Assembly (NCBI GenBank): GCA_948470475.1
Contig: OX419337.1
Location: 27,420,372-27,484,371 of the forward strand
Source: Galaxea fascicularis
Lineage: Eukaryota; Cnidaria; Anthozoa; Scleractinia; Euphylliidae
Length of the DNA stretch: 64,000 nt
Direction: 5' to 3'
Shown piece by piece: positions 1 to 17,100 of this stretch. Every line of letters starts with the position of its first letter. Within the stretch, counting starts at the first letter, position 1. Position numbers and translations under genes: made by a program. The notes beneath the pieces are model-generated. The model was given only the letters and a program-made list of their open reading frames with translations. It made no database searches and was not told where the DNA came from.

Positions 1-1280
1 AGTTGCTGAGAATGTGATATATTTGCGTGACACTTGCGTGATAGCAATAAATTGTTGCGTAAAACATATCTTATTTATAAAATATGTCCTCCTTGTTCTT
101 TTGCTTGAACTGTTAGCTTTGTTCTCAGAAGTACAATGTTAATGTATGACAGAAAATAAATGATAATAGAGAAGGTTTGGTTTTGGTTGGTTTTGCTAGA
201 CCTTTCGGTCCAAAAGTGCACTTATTTTCCATAACTGTTATCTATTTTTTCGTGTGTGGATGTAGTAGAGACTGAATGTAAATCTTTATAGAGAATGTAA
301 CACATACGGGGGAGGTGCGGCCCGGACGCTTAAACCCTGACCACCAACCCCTGATTTCCCTATTCCATTATGACAGAATTCAATTTTTCACACCCTATCT
401 ACGACAACAAGCGTTTTGTAAAAAAAGCTGTAATTATCAAAGTCTGGGGAAGTCCACCAATAACTGGTGTCTTATGGTAAACAAGCATCTTATTCTGTTT
501 AAGCCATTAGGTCATGTGGCGATACCCTATTTAAGACAGAAAGTGATGAAATCGATACCCCGTTCAAGACGAAACACCCTGAAAACCATCGGATCACACG
601 TCCCCGTTATGGCCATATAAGGGAGTACCCCCGGGTGTGGTTGTTGCTGAGGCCTCAATGGTTTGTCTTTACGTATACTACAGCGGGTGGTGTTTTTGCC
701 CAAGCGGTCATTATCGAATTTTTCTGATGGCAGCCATGTTGACAATTCCACTCTAGCAAACAGTTGTGTGCTGTGTTTTTCAAGGGATTAAAATATACCA
801 TTCCAAGTTAACAATGAATTGAATGCTCTCAACGAAAAAGACGGACGGAAAGGAAACCTATTTCACATGTAGTTAAAGAGTTACGAGAGTGGGAAGCTGA
901 ATGCGGACGTTTCTTTAACCGGGTTTTGTATTTAAGGGCGTGTTGATCAGCTCAATTCCCAATCTGGAGGGCCAGGGGTATTTTTTCAGGCCTGTCTGAC
1001 CTGTCTCTTTGTACCTACCATGGTCTAGGAGCAACATAGCTCCCACATCCACAAGAAACGGGGGACTAGGGTAGGGGTTACGATATCAAAGAAGATGAGT
1101 TTTGTCATGTAAATTTTTCAAATTTTGTATTCCACTAGAGAAATGTAGCAAGGTTAGTTGTCAAATTTGAAAAATAGTTTCCGTGAAAATGAGACCGCCA
1201 TTTTGAACGACGATCTGCCAATTATCGTCAGGCGTTGCTTGCCTATCACCTTTACGTCATCTCCCAAGATCCTTGAAGCG
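1..1280. other. 5' flank of RPL11, no gene recognised
   Basis: No coding exon is visible. An AATAAA-like A/T-rich stretch near 150-160 could be the end of a gene to the left, but nothing confirms it. A dispersed repeat lies at about 420-640 (listed separately). Near 1190-1215 there is a CCGCCATTTTG-type sequence, similar to the reverse of a YY1 site and common close to ribosomal-protein and other housekeeping promoters. That reading is inference from motif shape only. Confidence 0.4.
420..640 (+). repeat. Dispersed ~220-bp repeat, left copy
   Basis: This block matches 7188-7412 in the same orientation with scattered mismatches. Shared landmarks, in order, are AATTATCAAAGTC or a close variant, CCACCAATAACTGGTG, TTTAAGCCATTAGGTCATGTG, AAAGTGATGAAATCGATA and ATATAAGGGAGTACCCCC. 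No long ORF or terminal inverted repeat is evident, so its class is unknown. It resembles a family spread through coral genomes. Confidence 0.7.
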
Positions 1281-1301
1281 CCCTCTTTTACGCTGGACAA
1301 T
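1281..1301 (+). promoter_or_regulatory. 5' TOP-like transcript start and short leader of RPL11
   Basis: Immediately before the ATG is CCCTCTTTTA followed by a 12-nt spacer. A C-initiated pyrimidine run at the cap is the terminal oligopyrimidine motif that puts vertebrate and invertebrate ribosomal-protein mRNAs under TOR/LARP1 translational control. If transcription starts at one of these C residues, the leader is only about 18-21 nt. The start site is inferred, not observed. Confidence 0.6.
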
Positions 1302-5345
<4,044 letters not shown>

Positions 5346-5387
5346 TGGTGCTATTTTTGTAAATTCCTTGACTTGAAATACATACTG

Positions 5388-5393
5388 AATAAA
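5388..5393 (+). terminator. RPL11 polyadenylation signal
   Basis: A canonical AATAAA lies 43 nt after the RPL11 stop, giving a very short 3' UTR as usual for ribosomal-protein mRNAs. Confidence 0.75.
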
Positions 5394-6382
5394 TGCTGGA
5401 GCAATGATAACATCAATGTATTCTTTATTTGAGCTGATTTGTCTTTTAGAGCAATGACTCCGCCTAGTTCCAAAGGCTTTGTCGGCCCCTTTAGCCAAAA
5501 CTTTCAGGGCTGTTATTAGTTTGTGGCAGTTTACATGCATTTCATTGAGGGAAGCTGCTTTCTGGTGGACTAGTAGCTGCCTTAAAAGGGATATTCAAAT
5601 GCTTGCAAAATGTTTGGCCAAAAACATCCAACACTTTAGGGCACAACATGTTAGATGTGTTGAATACTGTTTCTGGTGTTGTTGTTTCAACAGCTAACAA
5701 CACCAATACAGTTTTCAAATGCATGCGACATGTTACATGGGCCTTCAAAGCTCGATAATGAGCAAGAACCAATAAAAATGAGAGAATTGACTACTTTTTA
5801 CTTTAAAACTTGCTTCTACTGAATTTTTGACAACCCTAGATTCTTTTGTGGTGTTTTGTCGCTGCACAATAGAGCACAGCTTCAGTCTTTGCATGACCTG
5901 TGAAGGAAAAAACGCCTTCATTTCCAACAAAAAAGTATGTGGACATTTTTGCACCTTAAGGATTTTAACCATTGCTTCCGCTCCCTCTAAACAATGGTAC
6001 TCTGATGGTGCAGCGTTGCCTGGGAGAAGTGAAGAGATAATTTCTTTAAAGACAAGACAAAACCATTAAACCGTTGTAGCAAGCATTAGAGCAGTTTTTC
6101 TGTATGTTAAAAGCACCTGTTACTTCTAAGCCATGTGGGAATAAAGCAGAAAAGTGGTTTTATCATACAGAAAACCCGTGAAAACAATAGAGTGTAAAGT
6201 CTAGGTGAACAAAGGTCAAGAATGCCCCCTTGAAAATAGATATTTTTTCAAGTTTAAGTTCAAGTTTTATTTACGACAGACACTTGAGTTACTACTAGGC
6301 TGGCTTGCAAATAGCAGCTATATTTGTGAATAATGGTGATCAAATTGAGATGTGTTCTGTAAAAAAAAAACCTTCCATCCTT

Positions 6383-6532
6383 TAAACCCTAACAGTGATC
6401 AGCATCAAATTTCTCCTTGTGATATCAACGCTTTACAAAACAGTGGTCATGAGAATTAAGGACATTATCACACAAAAAGAATTAATATTTTGCTTGATAT
6501 TTTAACAACTCCCCTCTACCTCTATAGGAAAT
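6383..6532 (+). repeat. Dispersed repeat family 'D' copy 1
   Basis: Matches 42211-42365 over its whole length: AAACCYT.A.AGTGATCA, ATCAAATTTCTCCTTGT, ATATCAACGCTTTA, TTGATATTTTAACAA-like and TAGGAAAT. A reverse-complement copy lies at about 49129-49241, and decayed pieces appear near 37010-37110 and 50590-50755. Non-coding, with no clear termini. Confidence 0.6.
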
Positions 6533-7187
6533 ACGAAAGGGGAAACAAATGAGAAATTTGTATGGCAACAAGAGCACTCCCACCCCACCTCTCCACATAG
6601 ATGATGCCTGTCTTCCCTCCCCTCCCTCAACCAGCATATTGTTTGTGTGTTGATTCTGGAAAATAAGTTAGGTGTGTTAACGAACAATGAGCATAGATTG
6701 TTCTTTGATCGCAATGAAGTTCAAAACACATTTGAAGGCAAGATAATGCTTGTTTTAAATTGAAAAGAAAGGTTTTCAAGAAATCAGCGCCAGGCTTGAA
6801 TCCTCGGATATTGGTTGCAAAAAATTCATTTGTAATTTTCGGACCAATTTACAGCATAAACTCTTCGCAACGGAGCAATCCCTAATGTTTCAGGTTCGTT
6901 TCTTATTTCGTTCTTTGTAGAGGTCTCAATCTGGCTATCTGTTGATGCAGGTGAAAAAGATGACCTGTCTTAAACTTTTCAGCTTTGTCATTACACTTTT
7001 TAAACACATATATTGCCACCTTGAGGACACTGACTCACTGAGTATTGTCGGAAGTGAATCACATTATCGTGGCTTTGGCATGCCAATGTAATATATCTGA
7101 GTGGAACCTGGCGTGAACAACTAACCCGTTGTTACAGCTACAATGTTTTGCGGTTAACACTTATCTTTTTTTGTGTGTGTAATAAGC

Positions 7188-7412
7188 TGTATTATCAAAG
7201 TCACGGAAATCCCACCAATAACTGGTGGCTTGTGGTTCGGCTTCTATAAACAAACACTTAAGTTTATCCTGTTTAAGCCATTAGGTCATGTGACGATACC
7301 CTCTTTAACAGAGAAAGTGATGAAATCGATATCCCGTTCAAGACAAAACACCCTGAAAATCATACCCTATCGGGCCGCATGTTCCCGTTAAGACTATATA
7401 AGGGAGTACCCC
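7188..7412 (+). repeat. Dispersed ~220-bp repeat, right copy
   Basis: Second copy of the 420-640 repeat in the same orientation, ending ATATAAGGGAGTACCCCCC followed by a C run. Together the two bracket RPL11. Confidence 0.7.
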
Positions 7413-7614
7413 CCTCCCCCCCCAAGGCTAGGGATTGAAGGAAGCTCATTCTTTTTTTTTCGGACAGTGGCTGGTAATCTAGCTCTTAGGACACCCCGCA
7501 ATTAACATTGACATTGTCTTACATGGAGGGGGTAGAAACACTGACTTAACCTATACAAGCCCCGATACACTGAGTAATGCTCTTAACAACCTTCGTAGCT
7601 CAGGTTTTTGAAAT

Positions 7615-7735
7615 TTGGTTTTATCAACTGATTTGATAAAATAAATGAGATTCCACGTGTTGACGTTTCGAGCCTTAGCCCTCAGTCATAAGAGTGACTC
7701 AAGGGCTTAAGCGCGAAACTTCAGCTTTTCAATAT
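7615..7735. repeat. MITE-like fragment with GTTTCGAGCCTTAGCCCT core
   Basis: Begins TTTTATCAACTGATTTGATA and contains GACGTTTCGAGCCTTAGCCC. This looks like an abundant short element I associate with cnidarian genomes; the family assignment is from memory and unverified. Termini are unclear. Confidence 0.4.
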
Positions 7736-9632
7736 CTTCTACTGGTCGCAACAATATTCTACAAATGAATGTCAGGGTGTGACCTCGTCTCTTTCCTCTT
7801 TCTTTTAAAGGCCGCTGAGTAGAGCCTGGAGATTAGGCAAACAAAGAATTCAAACTCAAACAAGACGTTTATCAGAGACAGCCTTGCCTGACGTCATTAA
7901 TCTAATAACCAAACTCGGCGGTTTCTCAATTGTATCAAAATTTCAATATAAATTTCAAAGCGATTATATTTTAAACGGCCCTTGGAAAAAAAGGCATTTT
8001 GTTTAAAACAATTCTCTTGCAGTGATCACAAACCTCAAGGCTATCCTTATCGCATGGGCAGTCGTGCGTTTCCGTGATATTAAATTAATTTCTGCCAATG
8101 AATCGACACTAACACTAGTCAACAGGTCGGAAATCAGTAGAATTTCTGAAGAGATTGCGGTTGTGTGGAAATGGAAGAAAACAAAACCTTGGATTTTAAT
8201 AGCAACGAGGTGAAGGAACAACCAGGTGATTTATTACATAAACTCTGTTAAAACTGAAGATACAGTTTCAAAAGACGGACTGTTGTTCTAAACTTGCTTC
8301 ACTTACGCAAGGAGTATGCTATTTACAAACAACGTAGGCAACAGTTTACAGGTATCGAAACAATTGATGCAATCAGTACATGGTTAGAGTAAGAAAAGCG
8401 GATGCCTGAAGAAGCAGTTGTCAAGATTTTCTTTAGTTAAGTCGCTTTCCAATCTATGGGTGAACAATAAACAGAAAAAAGGACTCTGATCCGAAGATTT
8501 AAACATATCCGTAACCGAGAAGCAATCAAAGACATGGCGGTAGAACTCTGTTATGGAGCTGAATATCCTTGAGCGGGCAAGCTACCAGTTATCTTAAAAG
8601 AGGAGTTGTCATAGAATTGTTTTTCTTCTTAGTCAAACCACCTAAGCTGTAGAGTCATTATAACCTCATGAAAGCGACCTATTTCACGCGTTCTAATCTG
8701 GAGTTAGGCACTTACGCGCCACAAGGCGCTGAGAAGACAGGTAATATATAATAAATTTGGAGTAATGGCACAGAAGAGCCTTGTTTGCAAACTACACTGG
8801 CTGAGAGGAATTATACAGCTCATGACAGGCTAAAACATTGTACTTGAAAAATTTGCAGTCCATTCAACTGGAATTTAAACAGCAGGCGGCGTTAACACTT
8901 TGAAGTTCAATGAAATTTAATAATATTTTGCGCAGTATTTATCTCTTGGTAGTGTACTAAAGCGTGGCAAACTCTCTCAGTGAAACCAACCATTCTACGT
9001 TGTTAACACTACGTATGAAATAACTATAGTACGAGCATTTGATCACATGACTGACTTAGAGCTATGATTATCAGTTTCATAAATCTAGCTTTATATATTT
9101 AGCAACTTGTCTCGTTATTAGTTGATTTAATAAATATGTTTGTTGAGTGAACCGGGGTTAATATCAGCTCAAGTTTTTAATTAAAATTTGGTAACGTTTA
9201 ACCACGTTTGGGGTGGCGGCATCCAAGACTCAGAGGGATGTAAGAAAAACAAGTCTAGTTAACACACACAGTGCCCTAATTAAACTCCGTACTTCTGACG
9301 ATTTTATGTCCAAGTAAACGTAAGTTTTTGTCCCCTTTCACTTTTGAAAACCAGATCACACCTTGTTTACAAAACGGCATTTTTATGATCTGAATAACAT
9401 AACCGCATTTTATTCGTTGTTTTAACGATGATTGTAGTTTGAGACGACTTCTTTTAAAATAGAATGCAATAATTACATTTACAAAGTCTGTATACCACTC
9501 CTGTCAATAGGACCAAACCTCAAGTTATTGCTTCAGAGTATGTTATATAACATAAGTGTTTATGCGAATGTGGATCTACCCCATCGAGTGAGACAGCCTT
9601 TTCTTCACCAAGGCTAAGAGAAAGATGGTCGG

Positions 9633-9751
9633 CAGTATCTGGGCAACTCCGCACCCACCACTCCCCTAACCCAGCATTGACACAAACGTATTAATTATTA
9701 CAACTTGTTGGTTTAGGGGAGGTGTAGGTGCGCAGTTACCCAGAGACTGAC
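9633..9751. mobile_element. Inverted-repeat MITE (~120 bp)
   Basis: The left arm starts CAGTATCTGGGCAACTCCGC and the right arm, read in reverse complement, starts GTCAGTCTCTGGGTAACTGC. Pairing continues through CACC.ACTCCCCTAACCCA-like sequence, giving arms of about 40 nt with several mismatches around a short A/T loop. No ORF. Superfamily not determined. Confidence 0.65.
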
Positions 9752-10089
9752 ATTGATCTCAATCGATCAATCCAGAATGTAACATTAGTGGAAGGGAGGA
9801 GTTGGATGGGAGGTAGAAAAAGCAGCTTGTTGTTTACGATCAACAAGTGATGATTTTTTAAATATATTTTTTAATAAAGTTTTATGCAGTGTTGCGACCT
9901 GTTGTGGTTCCCGTGCAGTTATAAGTGCGGAATCCCGGAGCCGATCCACCATAAAATTCATTGACATTCATCACGTTTTACAAAGTGACTACTGTAAGGC
10001 ACTGTATTGTTTAGGCGCAAAGGTGTTATAACATTTGAGTTTGTGGTTTGTGGATCGTTTAGGTACCAGAGTGTAACCATCAAAGGAGG

Positions 10090-10370
10090 CAGGATGGCCG
10101 AGTGGTTTAGTGCACTGGTTTTCAATGCGGTGACCCGGGTTCAAATCCCGCTCTGGCCACTAGCTGGAGCTGTTCTGGGTAAGTGCCTGGTTCAACTCCT
10201 CAGTCATCCTTGTAAATAGCCAACTGGTCTGCCTTCCGCCAGTTGGGATTCTTAATTATGTTGTTTTCATTTGTATTATTTTGTTTCATTGGCCCTGAAA
10301 AGCCCCTTCAGGAGAGTGGTCAATTAAGTATTTATTTTTATTTATTTATTTATTTATTTATTTATCAATA
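10090..10370 (+). mobile_element. tRNA-derived SINE with (TTTA)n tail
   Basis: The head carries RNA polymerase III A-box-like TGGCCGAGTGG (10095-10105) and B-box-like GGGTTCAAATCC (about 10137-10148) at tRNA spacing. The flanking arms are GGCAGGAT and CTCTGGCC, so it looks like a Leu/Ser-type tRNA relic. A body of about 180 nt follows and ends in TTTATTTATT repeats near 10330-10366. It is a retroposed SINE rather than a working tRNA: the fold is imperfect and non-tRNA sequence is fused downstream. Confidence 0.7.
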
Positions 10371-12706
10371 ACATTTTAGCCGCTATACTGACCAGCATCT
10401 AATTTCTCCGAACAGTTTAACTACTTAATCCTAACTTAATCAAACATGTAGGACATGACAATTGAGCCTATCTAAAGCAGTGGGACGTAAGATGTGTAAC
10501 TGAGATTTCTTTGGGGAGGGGGAGGGAGGTATGAAATAACTCTTGATGCGTTTTTCTCGATAATTTACGACATTCCGGTTTTCTTTTCGTAATTTTGACC
10601 TCGACTTGCTGGTCTTTAAAGTGGAAGGGAATAAAATTCATAAGACTGTTTCGTGGCAGAATACCCGAATACATTTAGACTAACAATAGACGATAATCGT
10701 TTTCAGTCATAGAAACCATTACGTAAAACCATTGTTCTCTTAGATTAGCGGGTGGCAAAATTTTCGCTGATTCATGATTTATTATGAGTATAAATAGCAC
10801 ATCAATAGTCTCTATATTTGGTACTAAAATGACAGTGTCGAAAAGTTTCAGTCAAGGACCGTTTAAGTTCGTTTTAACTTTTGAACTTAAGAATAAATGC
10901 GTAAGAATAACTGACTCCAGCCGTTCAAATGGAACGTCAGTGTAACCTTGTTTCTCTACGCTGAAGCTGTTGATCAGTGGCTCTTCTTCACTTCCCATAT
11001 GAGAAGAATGCGAGAAATTCATTCGGTCAAGGCTGGTCTTTCGTCAGTTTGAGAATCCATTCTGATAGTGCAAAAGGGCTTCAGTCAACTTGTGTTTTAT
11101 ACCTGTTTTGATATGTCGCATGCAGATATGTCAGATATTGAACGTCTAGATGACCAAATGATCTGTCTTAATTTTTCAATTCCCGCCAAGGTTAAGTGGC
11201 GTTATCAGTTCTTAGCGGCATAATTACAATTTAAGTACATAAAGGCCTTTCGGCAATACAAAAAGAAGAGCAGTATTTTCAGCGCCATGACGTCACTAAA
11301 TTTCAACCAAATTTGACGCTTTTTCCAATCAAATAAAACTTAAACTTTAATCCAGGAACAAAAAGTTGTAATTATTAGTACGACAAAGTCTGTGTTTATC
11401 GTGTCAGCCATGAGTCAGGGAGCGATCTTTATCGCATGATCGGTCGTGCGTTTCTGCTTCAGTTAATCGACCAACCTATCGATAGGAGTAGTTAACGAAG
11501 TGCGACACACCGTGTGAGAGTTAATATACCAAGACCGCAATGATGTTTGCTCACTTCACATAAGTGTGCTTAAAGAACAACATCATGGCTTACAGAAAGA
11601 ATAGGTTCAGCTAAAAGCAGGTATAATTCTTTCGTTTCTGCACAGTTACAAGTCTGGCTCATTTTTTTCGAGATATATATAAAATGCAATTTGATAAAGC
11701 TATAGAAACTTGAATACCCCACGTGATTTAAACAGCCATGCGGCCATGTTGCTGTTTGTTACGCTGTTAGAGATATGTTTAGTTCTCCACAGTGCACTAC
11801 AGAAATTGTTGTTAAATACCTTTCATTTTATTTTCGATGCGTGAACTGGAAAGGAAAAGTTTCTTGAAACCGATTACGGGTTTGCAAATTTTGAAATTTT
11901 CTTCTTGGTGTTTTACTAGCAATTCAATATTTGAATAAAATACGTTGGTAATAATTAAATACTCGGTACAGTTTGGCTGAACAGGGCAAAATTCTAGTAA
12001 CGGTACTAAAGTATCAATTGATTAAACAATGCTATTATTTTCCACGATCGCTCAAAATGCATCACATGACGCAATTTGTGACCCTAAAATATACGCGTAT
12101 CATCCTTACGGTGAACTCATAAGCCTTGCGTTTTCATTTCATTGTTTCGCTATTTCGTAGCTCGTTTGCCGTAACAGTGGCTCACGTAAACAGAATCAAA
12201 CATCACGTGATATTCTTCGTTTTAGAAGCTTGAATTGCTTCAATAGCAAATACTGAAAGAAGAAGAAATGAAAGAGTAAAACTGAATAGAGTAATTTGAT
12301 GTTATGACAGACCAAAGACATTAAAGAAAGCATCCCAAGTGCCCTTTGAGCGGAAAAATTTGAACCTAACGAAAACAAGAGCCTTTATTTTGGTTCAAAA
12401 AGTACTTTCGCTTCTTGAAGAACATAATGCCTCCGGACAAATCGGACAAATCAATCATAGTTTAACACTATGCAAAGGTTATTGTTTATATAATCTAGCT
12501 TAAGTGAACATTACATCATTTCATAACAATTCAATTTCACCTCAAAACAACGCCGTTATCTTTAACCAAATATCTCTCGCAAACAGAAGTGAACAACAAA
12601 ATGTGTACAATCGGAGAGCATGCTACTGCGTCCGACCCGACAGGGTACATCAGTGAAGTTTGCCATTGTCTTCGTTGGGCTAAATGTACGTCGCTTGTTC
12701 TTTAAC

Positions 12707-12862
12707 GTTTACAGTGATTTTACTTAACCCGTGAAATAGACGTAAGTGTAATAGTAATTACTATCAACTATTACACACTATCTCCTTTCTATTCTTTTGT
12801 GTGTATTTCACTATGACGCCATATTACATGTTGCCTTATGTGGTTAAGTAAAACCACTCTAA
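12707..12862. mobile_element. Possible short inverted-repeat element
   Basis: ACAGTGATTTTACTTAACC on the left faces GGTTAAGTAAAACCACTC on the right, an inverted pair sharing GTG[A/G]TTTTACTTAACC. Inside, TAATAGT and ACTATTA motifs form a second stem. Non-coding; class unknown. Confidence 0.4.
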
Positions 12863-14196
12863 TTCAACAAGCAAATGAAGTTTTAATGGGTCACTATCAC
12901 GGAATGGATAAACATTGTCTTTCTGGGCTGAAACTCTCATCTCCAAAAAGACAAAAGTTTCAAAAACTTTCTCTAAAGTGCTTTGATTATAATTCAACTA
13001 TTCACGGTCACTGTTGAGTGACGTTTGAATAATTTTAAAGTCAAATTCCATTTGGCCATTGTACGTTGTCAAATGTTATCTTTTCTGCGTAAGATTGTAG
13101 TTCAATGCATCACATTGTTTATCAGTTGAAAAATTAAACTGTTTCAAGTAACTGAAAGCCTTCTGAATCATCATTTGAATGAGTAATTAATACTTTTCTG
13201 CGCCTGAATGCTCGTTTAACTCTTTACTGCAAATGAGTTTCAAAAACTCGTTTCACTCTAAAATTTGAGGTCATTTTGAATCAACTATTCCATGTCACTA
13301 CCAAGGGAGTTAGTTACCGTAGCACTGCAAAAATTTGTACAATTTCAAGTCACATACCATAGTGTATGGCCGTTAGGCATGCTTAAGTTTTATTTCCTCC
13401 GCGTAAGTACTCCTCTGAGGCCTTGATAAGGAGATAGCGGGCTTCATACTTGAATAGAATTTCGTTATCTTGAGACGTCATCCGCGGGCAGATGGAGGTT
13501 AAATGTCAACAAGATGTGAAGCAAGAATCGCTCGTAATGATTATTTATATTTTTGTGGTATCTACAACCGTAAGAGCTTAAAAATCTCTTAAATGCGGAA
13601 TTATGTTTCCTGTTGCAAGGAGTATGAAAAAATCGTGACAGTTTTCATTGCAAGATACAAGGCGTGGCTGTACTGCTGCACGAATAATGACTAACACGAC
13701 AAAGGCTGTTGTTCCAATGCAGAAACCATTAAGTTTACCCGAGGCACGTTACAGCTAGGCAATAACAAACAAGAAAGATAAACAAATAGACGGATGTATT
13801 TTCCTTAACAATTAAGCAAAGCCTTTGTTCTATTGTTAAGACCTGCCAAGTCGATTACACCGCCATTCAAATTGTGTGAAATGTGAATTTTAATTGCTAT
13901 TTGCCATATAGCAGCTTTGCGGATCAAGGTTCTTAACATGCGATAAGCTTTATGGTTATGAAAAGAACCAAAACACGGAACGACTTTTAAACGACAAAGT
14001 GAATTGAAATGACAAATAGTTATTTGGGTGAAGACACGCAAGGGTATATAATTAGCCATGCATCTAACGTGACCTGTAAAACCATCAAGCGCAAAGCACA
14101 GAATGTAGAACAAGAATGTTCAATGTTCAACTGGAGCACTGACGGCTAACTAGTGGTGCCGGTAAAAGGGTTGAAAAGGAACACATTCCATACAGT

Positions 14197-17100
14197 ATGT
14201 TCTCACAAAAAGGACTCCAGAGACACTCAGTCAGTGAGTGGAACGAGAGGGAGGTTTACCGTTGGCTAAAGCTAAAAGGACTCGCAAAACTTTGGCGGTA
14301 CTTTCGTGGTATGTTGTTGCATCTAAAATGGATTCACAAACTCTCCTCGCCCCATTAACCTCCCGATATTCAGCTCAAATCGAAATTCAAGATTAAACCC
14401 TCTCTAAAACTGATGGTTTCACTCTCTTTTTTCCTCTAGATAACAAGATTGATGGCAAAGTCTTGCTTCAGACGACAAGCCAGTATCTGGGTGAGTATCT
14501 TTTTACAATATGCAAAACAGTTGTTTAGCTATTCAATTTAGCATGGGCGACCATTCCGCACTGATCCAATTCAAATATGGCAATGAGAGGAATAGGAAAA
14601 CTTAAGACTACTCATCTCGACTCTTACAATTTCAACCAGAGTTAGTATCTCTACTTCAACTAACCTCACGGGAATAATCACACGTTGTTTCTTTATGTTA
14701 ATCGAAATAAAGACCCCTTACGGTTATCACGCCAATTCGTACCAAGGTTAATAATTCGCCGGGCAGCATGTTCGTGCGGAGTCTTTGCATGTTAAGTGAA
14801 TACATGGATTAAAGGTGGTTTACTTTGAATACCATTTTCGTGGAACAAAAAAAGATCACAATAACATTGTTTTAGCTTATCACGCTAACAGCCACTATAA
14901 ATACCTATAATTATTGAGATTTTTCTTCCTCTTCGGATAACTTTTATTGAGTCAGATTTGTGTGGATGGAGTCATATCACGCCATCCTTACACGAAACTG
15001 ATCCTAGCTATTCGCAAAGTTCATGATGATCTCCCTTACAATGCTAGTAACAAGCTCAGTACTGTAGTTGGGCAATGACCAGACAGTCAGGGTATTAAAC
15101 TTAGTTTATGTGAGAGTGATGTATTGCAGCTTATTGGCCTCGAAATATAAAAAAAGCACAGTGTAACTATTCAAACGAAACCTATCGAAGGGCACTTCCA
15201 GGTGTTCCTGTTTTTTTCGCTGCACGTAAATTTAACCTTCGACGTCGGAAATAAAACTGCAGTATCCGCCATACTCACTGAAATGATCCAGAAAACTACT
15301 GGACAGCACTTTGTAGTAGAGCTGTCTGCTTACTAGCCTGCGTGACAGACGCCTTTTTCGGCTCTTGTTTCACACGCCGAGAAAAGACGCTCTTTTCTCG
15401 GCGTGTGAAACAAGAGCCGAAAAAGGCGTCTGTCACGCAGGCTATCTGCTTACTCACAAATCCTTACTAAGTCATTGCGTGTGGTTAATGTGTGAATTAA
15501 GGATTTATTTACATTTCATCCAAAAGGCCACGTCGTAAAATAAATCTGCGCATAGTTATCGAAACTTTCAAGCCCACGAAAAAGATCATGTCGGCCTCGA
15601 TCAAACGCTATGATGAAATTTCGTTTCTGAGTTCGTTTTAGTCATCGCAAAAATGGTAGCCTGCAAATGTCAAGACATATTTCTCCGCGGCCATCGTTTT
15701 CTTTACCGTCCTCAAAATTAAAGTACGTGACCTCGCAGTGTTGGAGGGAAGACGAACAAACCTACTTAGCTTTGTCATTATTTAATGCTAAGAACGTGGC
15801 AGAAATAAGTGCTCCTTTCTACAAAAGCACCTTAACAGTTTTTAAGACATACAGAGTAGTTTGACAGACAGTAACTTAGCGAATGAATTGTGCAAACTAG
15901 TTTTACAAGATTCCAATTAACAAAAGAAAGTTGGAAACAGTCAGAGAAACCACGGCTCTCAGTTTAGTAGTCAGAAGCCGGCTCATGACGGGCGCGGAAC
16001 ACGATCGGATTAACGAAAGTGAATTCGAAACATACAGGTTCCTTCACTGAGAAATTGACTTTCAGGTTCGGCTGATAAAATCTCTGAAGTCTCCGACGGA
16101 AAAAGGAGACGAATATGCTCCTTCCTTCAGTTGCCATCATTGCATTGGGTGATCCGAGAGGGTGGTCTCAAAGTCGACGATTGTAGCTAATTACGGACAC
16201 AAGCAAGACACAAGATGTCACTTGACTTTGACTGTGCAGCCCGCAACCAGTAGGGGGGCTAACTATGGCACAAAGTTTTAGACGCATTGGAAGCAAAGAA
16301 AACCCAGAATTGTTTAAAATTGCGTCACCAGTATACCACTGAAAAGTACTGATAAACAAGTCTCTTTGGCTACGAATGGCGAGGGTTGAAAAAAAAAAAT
16401 GGCCCAAATATTGTTCGGCTATTGTGTTGTGGAAAATTAGCCAAGTACAAATTATAACTTGCTCCCTCGTTGATATAATTGGTTGATATCTGTCTTTTGA
16501 TGTTTCAAATTTATTCTGGTTGCGAGGTAAGGTACTTAAGGGTATCTTTTTTTTAAGTTGTCCCCAAGATGTAAACATCACCATGAACTATTCCCATCAG
16601 TAAAACTGCAAAACATCAGATACCGAGCTATACTGCTATTACCTTAGCCTGCGAACGCAGACGTATTTCCGGTTGTCGTTTCTCTCCGCCCGAAAAGTTA
16701 CTTTTCGGGCGGATAGAAACGACAACCGGAAATACGTCTGCGTTCGCAGGCTACTATTACCTGTACTTCACTACCAGAACGAGAAGAAATCATGCATCAG
16801 CTAATTTTTTTGTTTGATAGAGTAGGCACATGTGCAGCCTTGGCAGATTGTATAGATCGGATTTGCTCGTAGCCAGGACCTAAGATGCATCCAGTTTCTT
16901 CACTAAAACGACAACTGAGGTGTTGTTACTAAAATAACGGCAATGATAATGATTAATGCTTTTTATGATCATGATTTATTATAATGATAATACCGATAAT
17001 ACTACGCGGTACACTTGAATTGGATTAATGAACATTGCCCTTTAATACAACGATTTTTAATAAAAGTCGGCTAAAATATACTGTTATAAAATAATTTTAT

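Larger units (their letters stand above)
5394..14196. other. ~8.8 kb intergenic region between RPL11 and the SAM-RA-RA-PDZ gene
   Basis: Only short ORFs with no recognisable domain, and no convincing splice-linked exons. Recognisable contents are a dispersed repeat at 6383-6532, the second RPL11-flanking repeat at 7188-7412, a MITE-like piece at about 7615-7735, an inverted-repeat MITE at 9633-9751, a tRNA-derived SINE at about 10090-10370 and a weak inverted repeat at about 12707-12862. The rest is A+T-rich sequence in which I see nothing. It may hold 5' UTR exons or enhancers of the downstream gene. Confidence 0.6.

Noticed and set aside
10090..10160. tRNA gene (Leu/Ser-like)
   Set aside because: It has A and B boxes, but the arms are imperfect and it is fused to a SINE body with a (TTTA)n tail, so it is annotated as a SINE.
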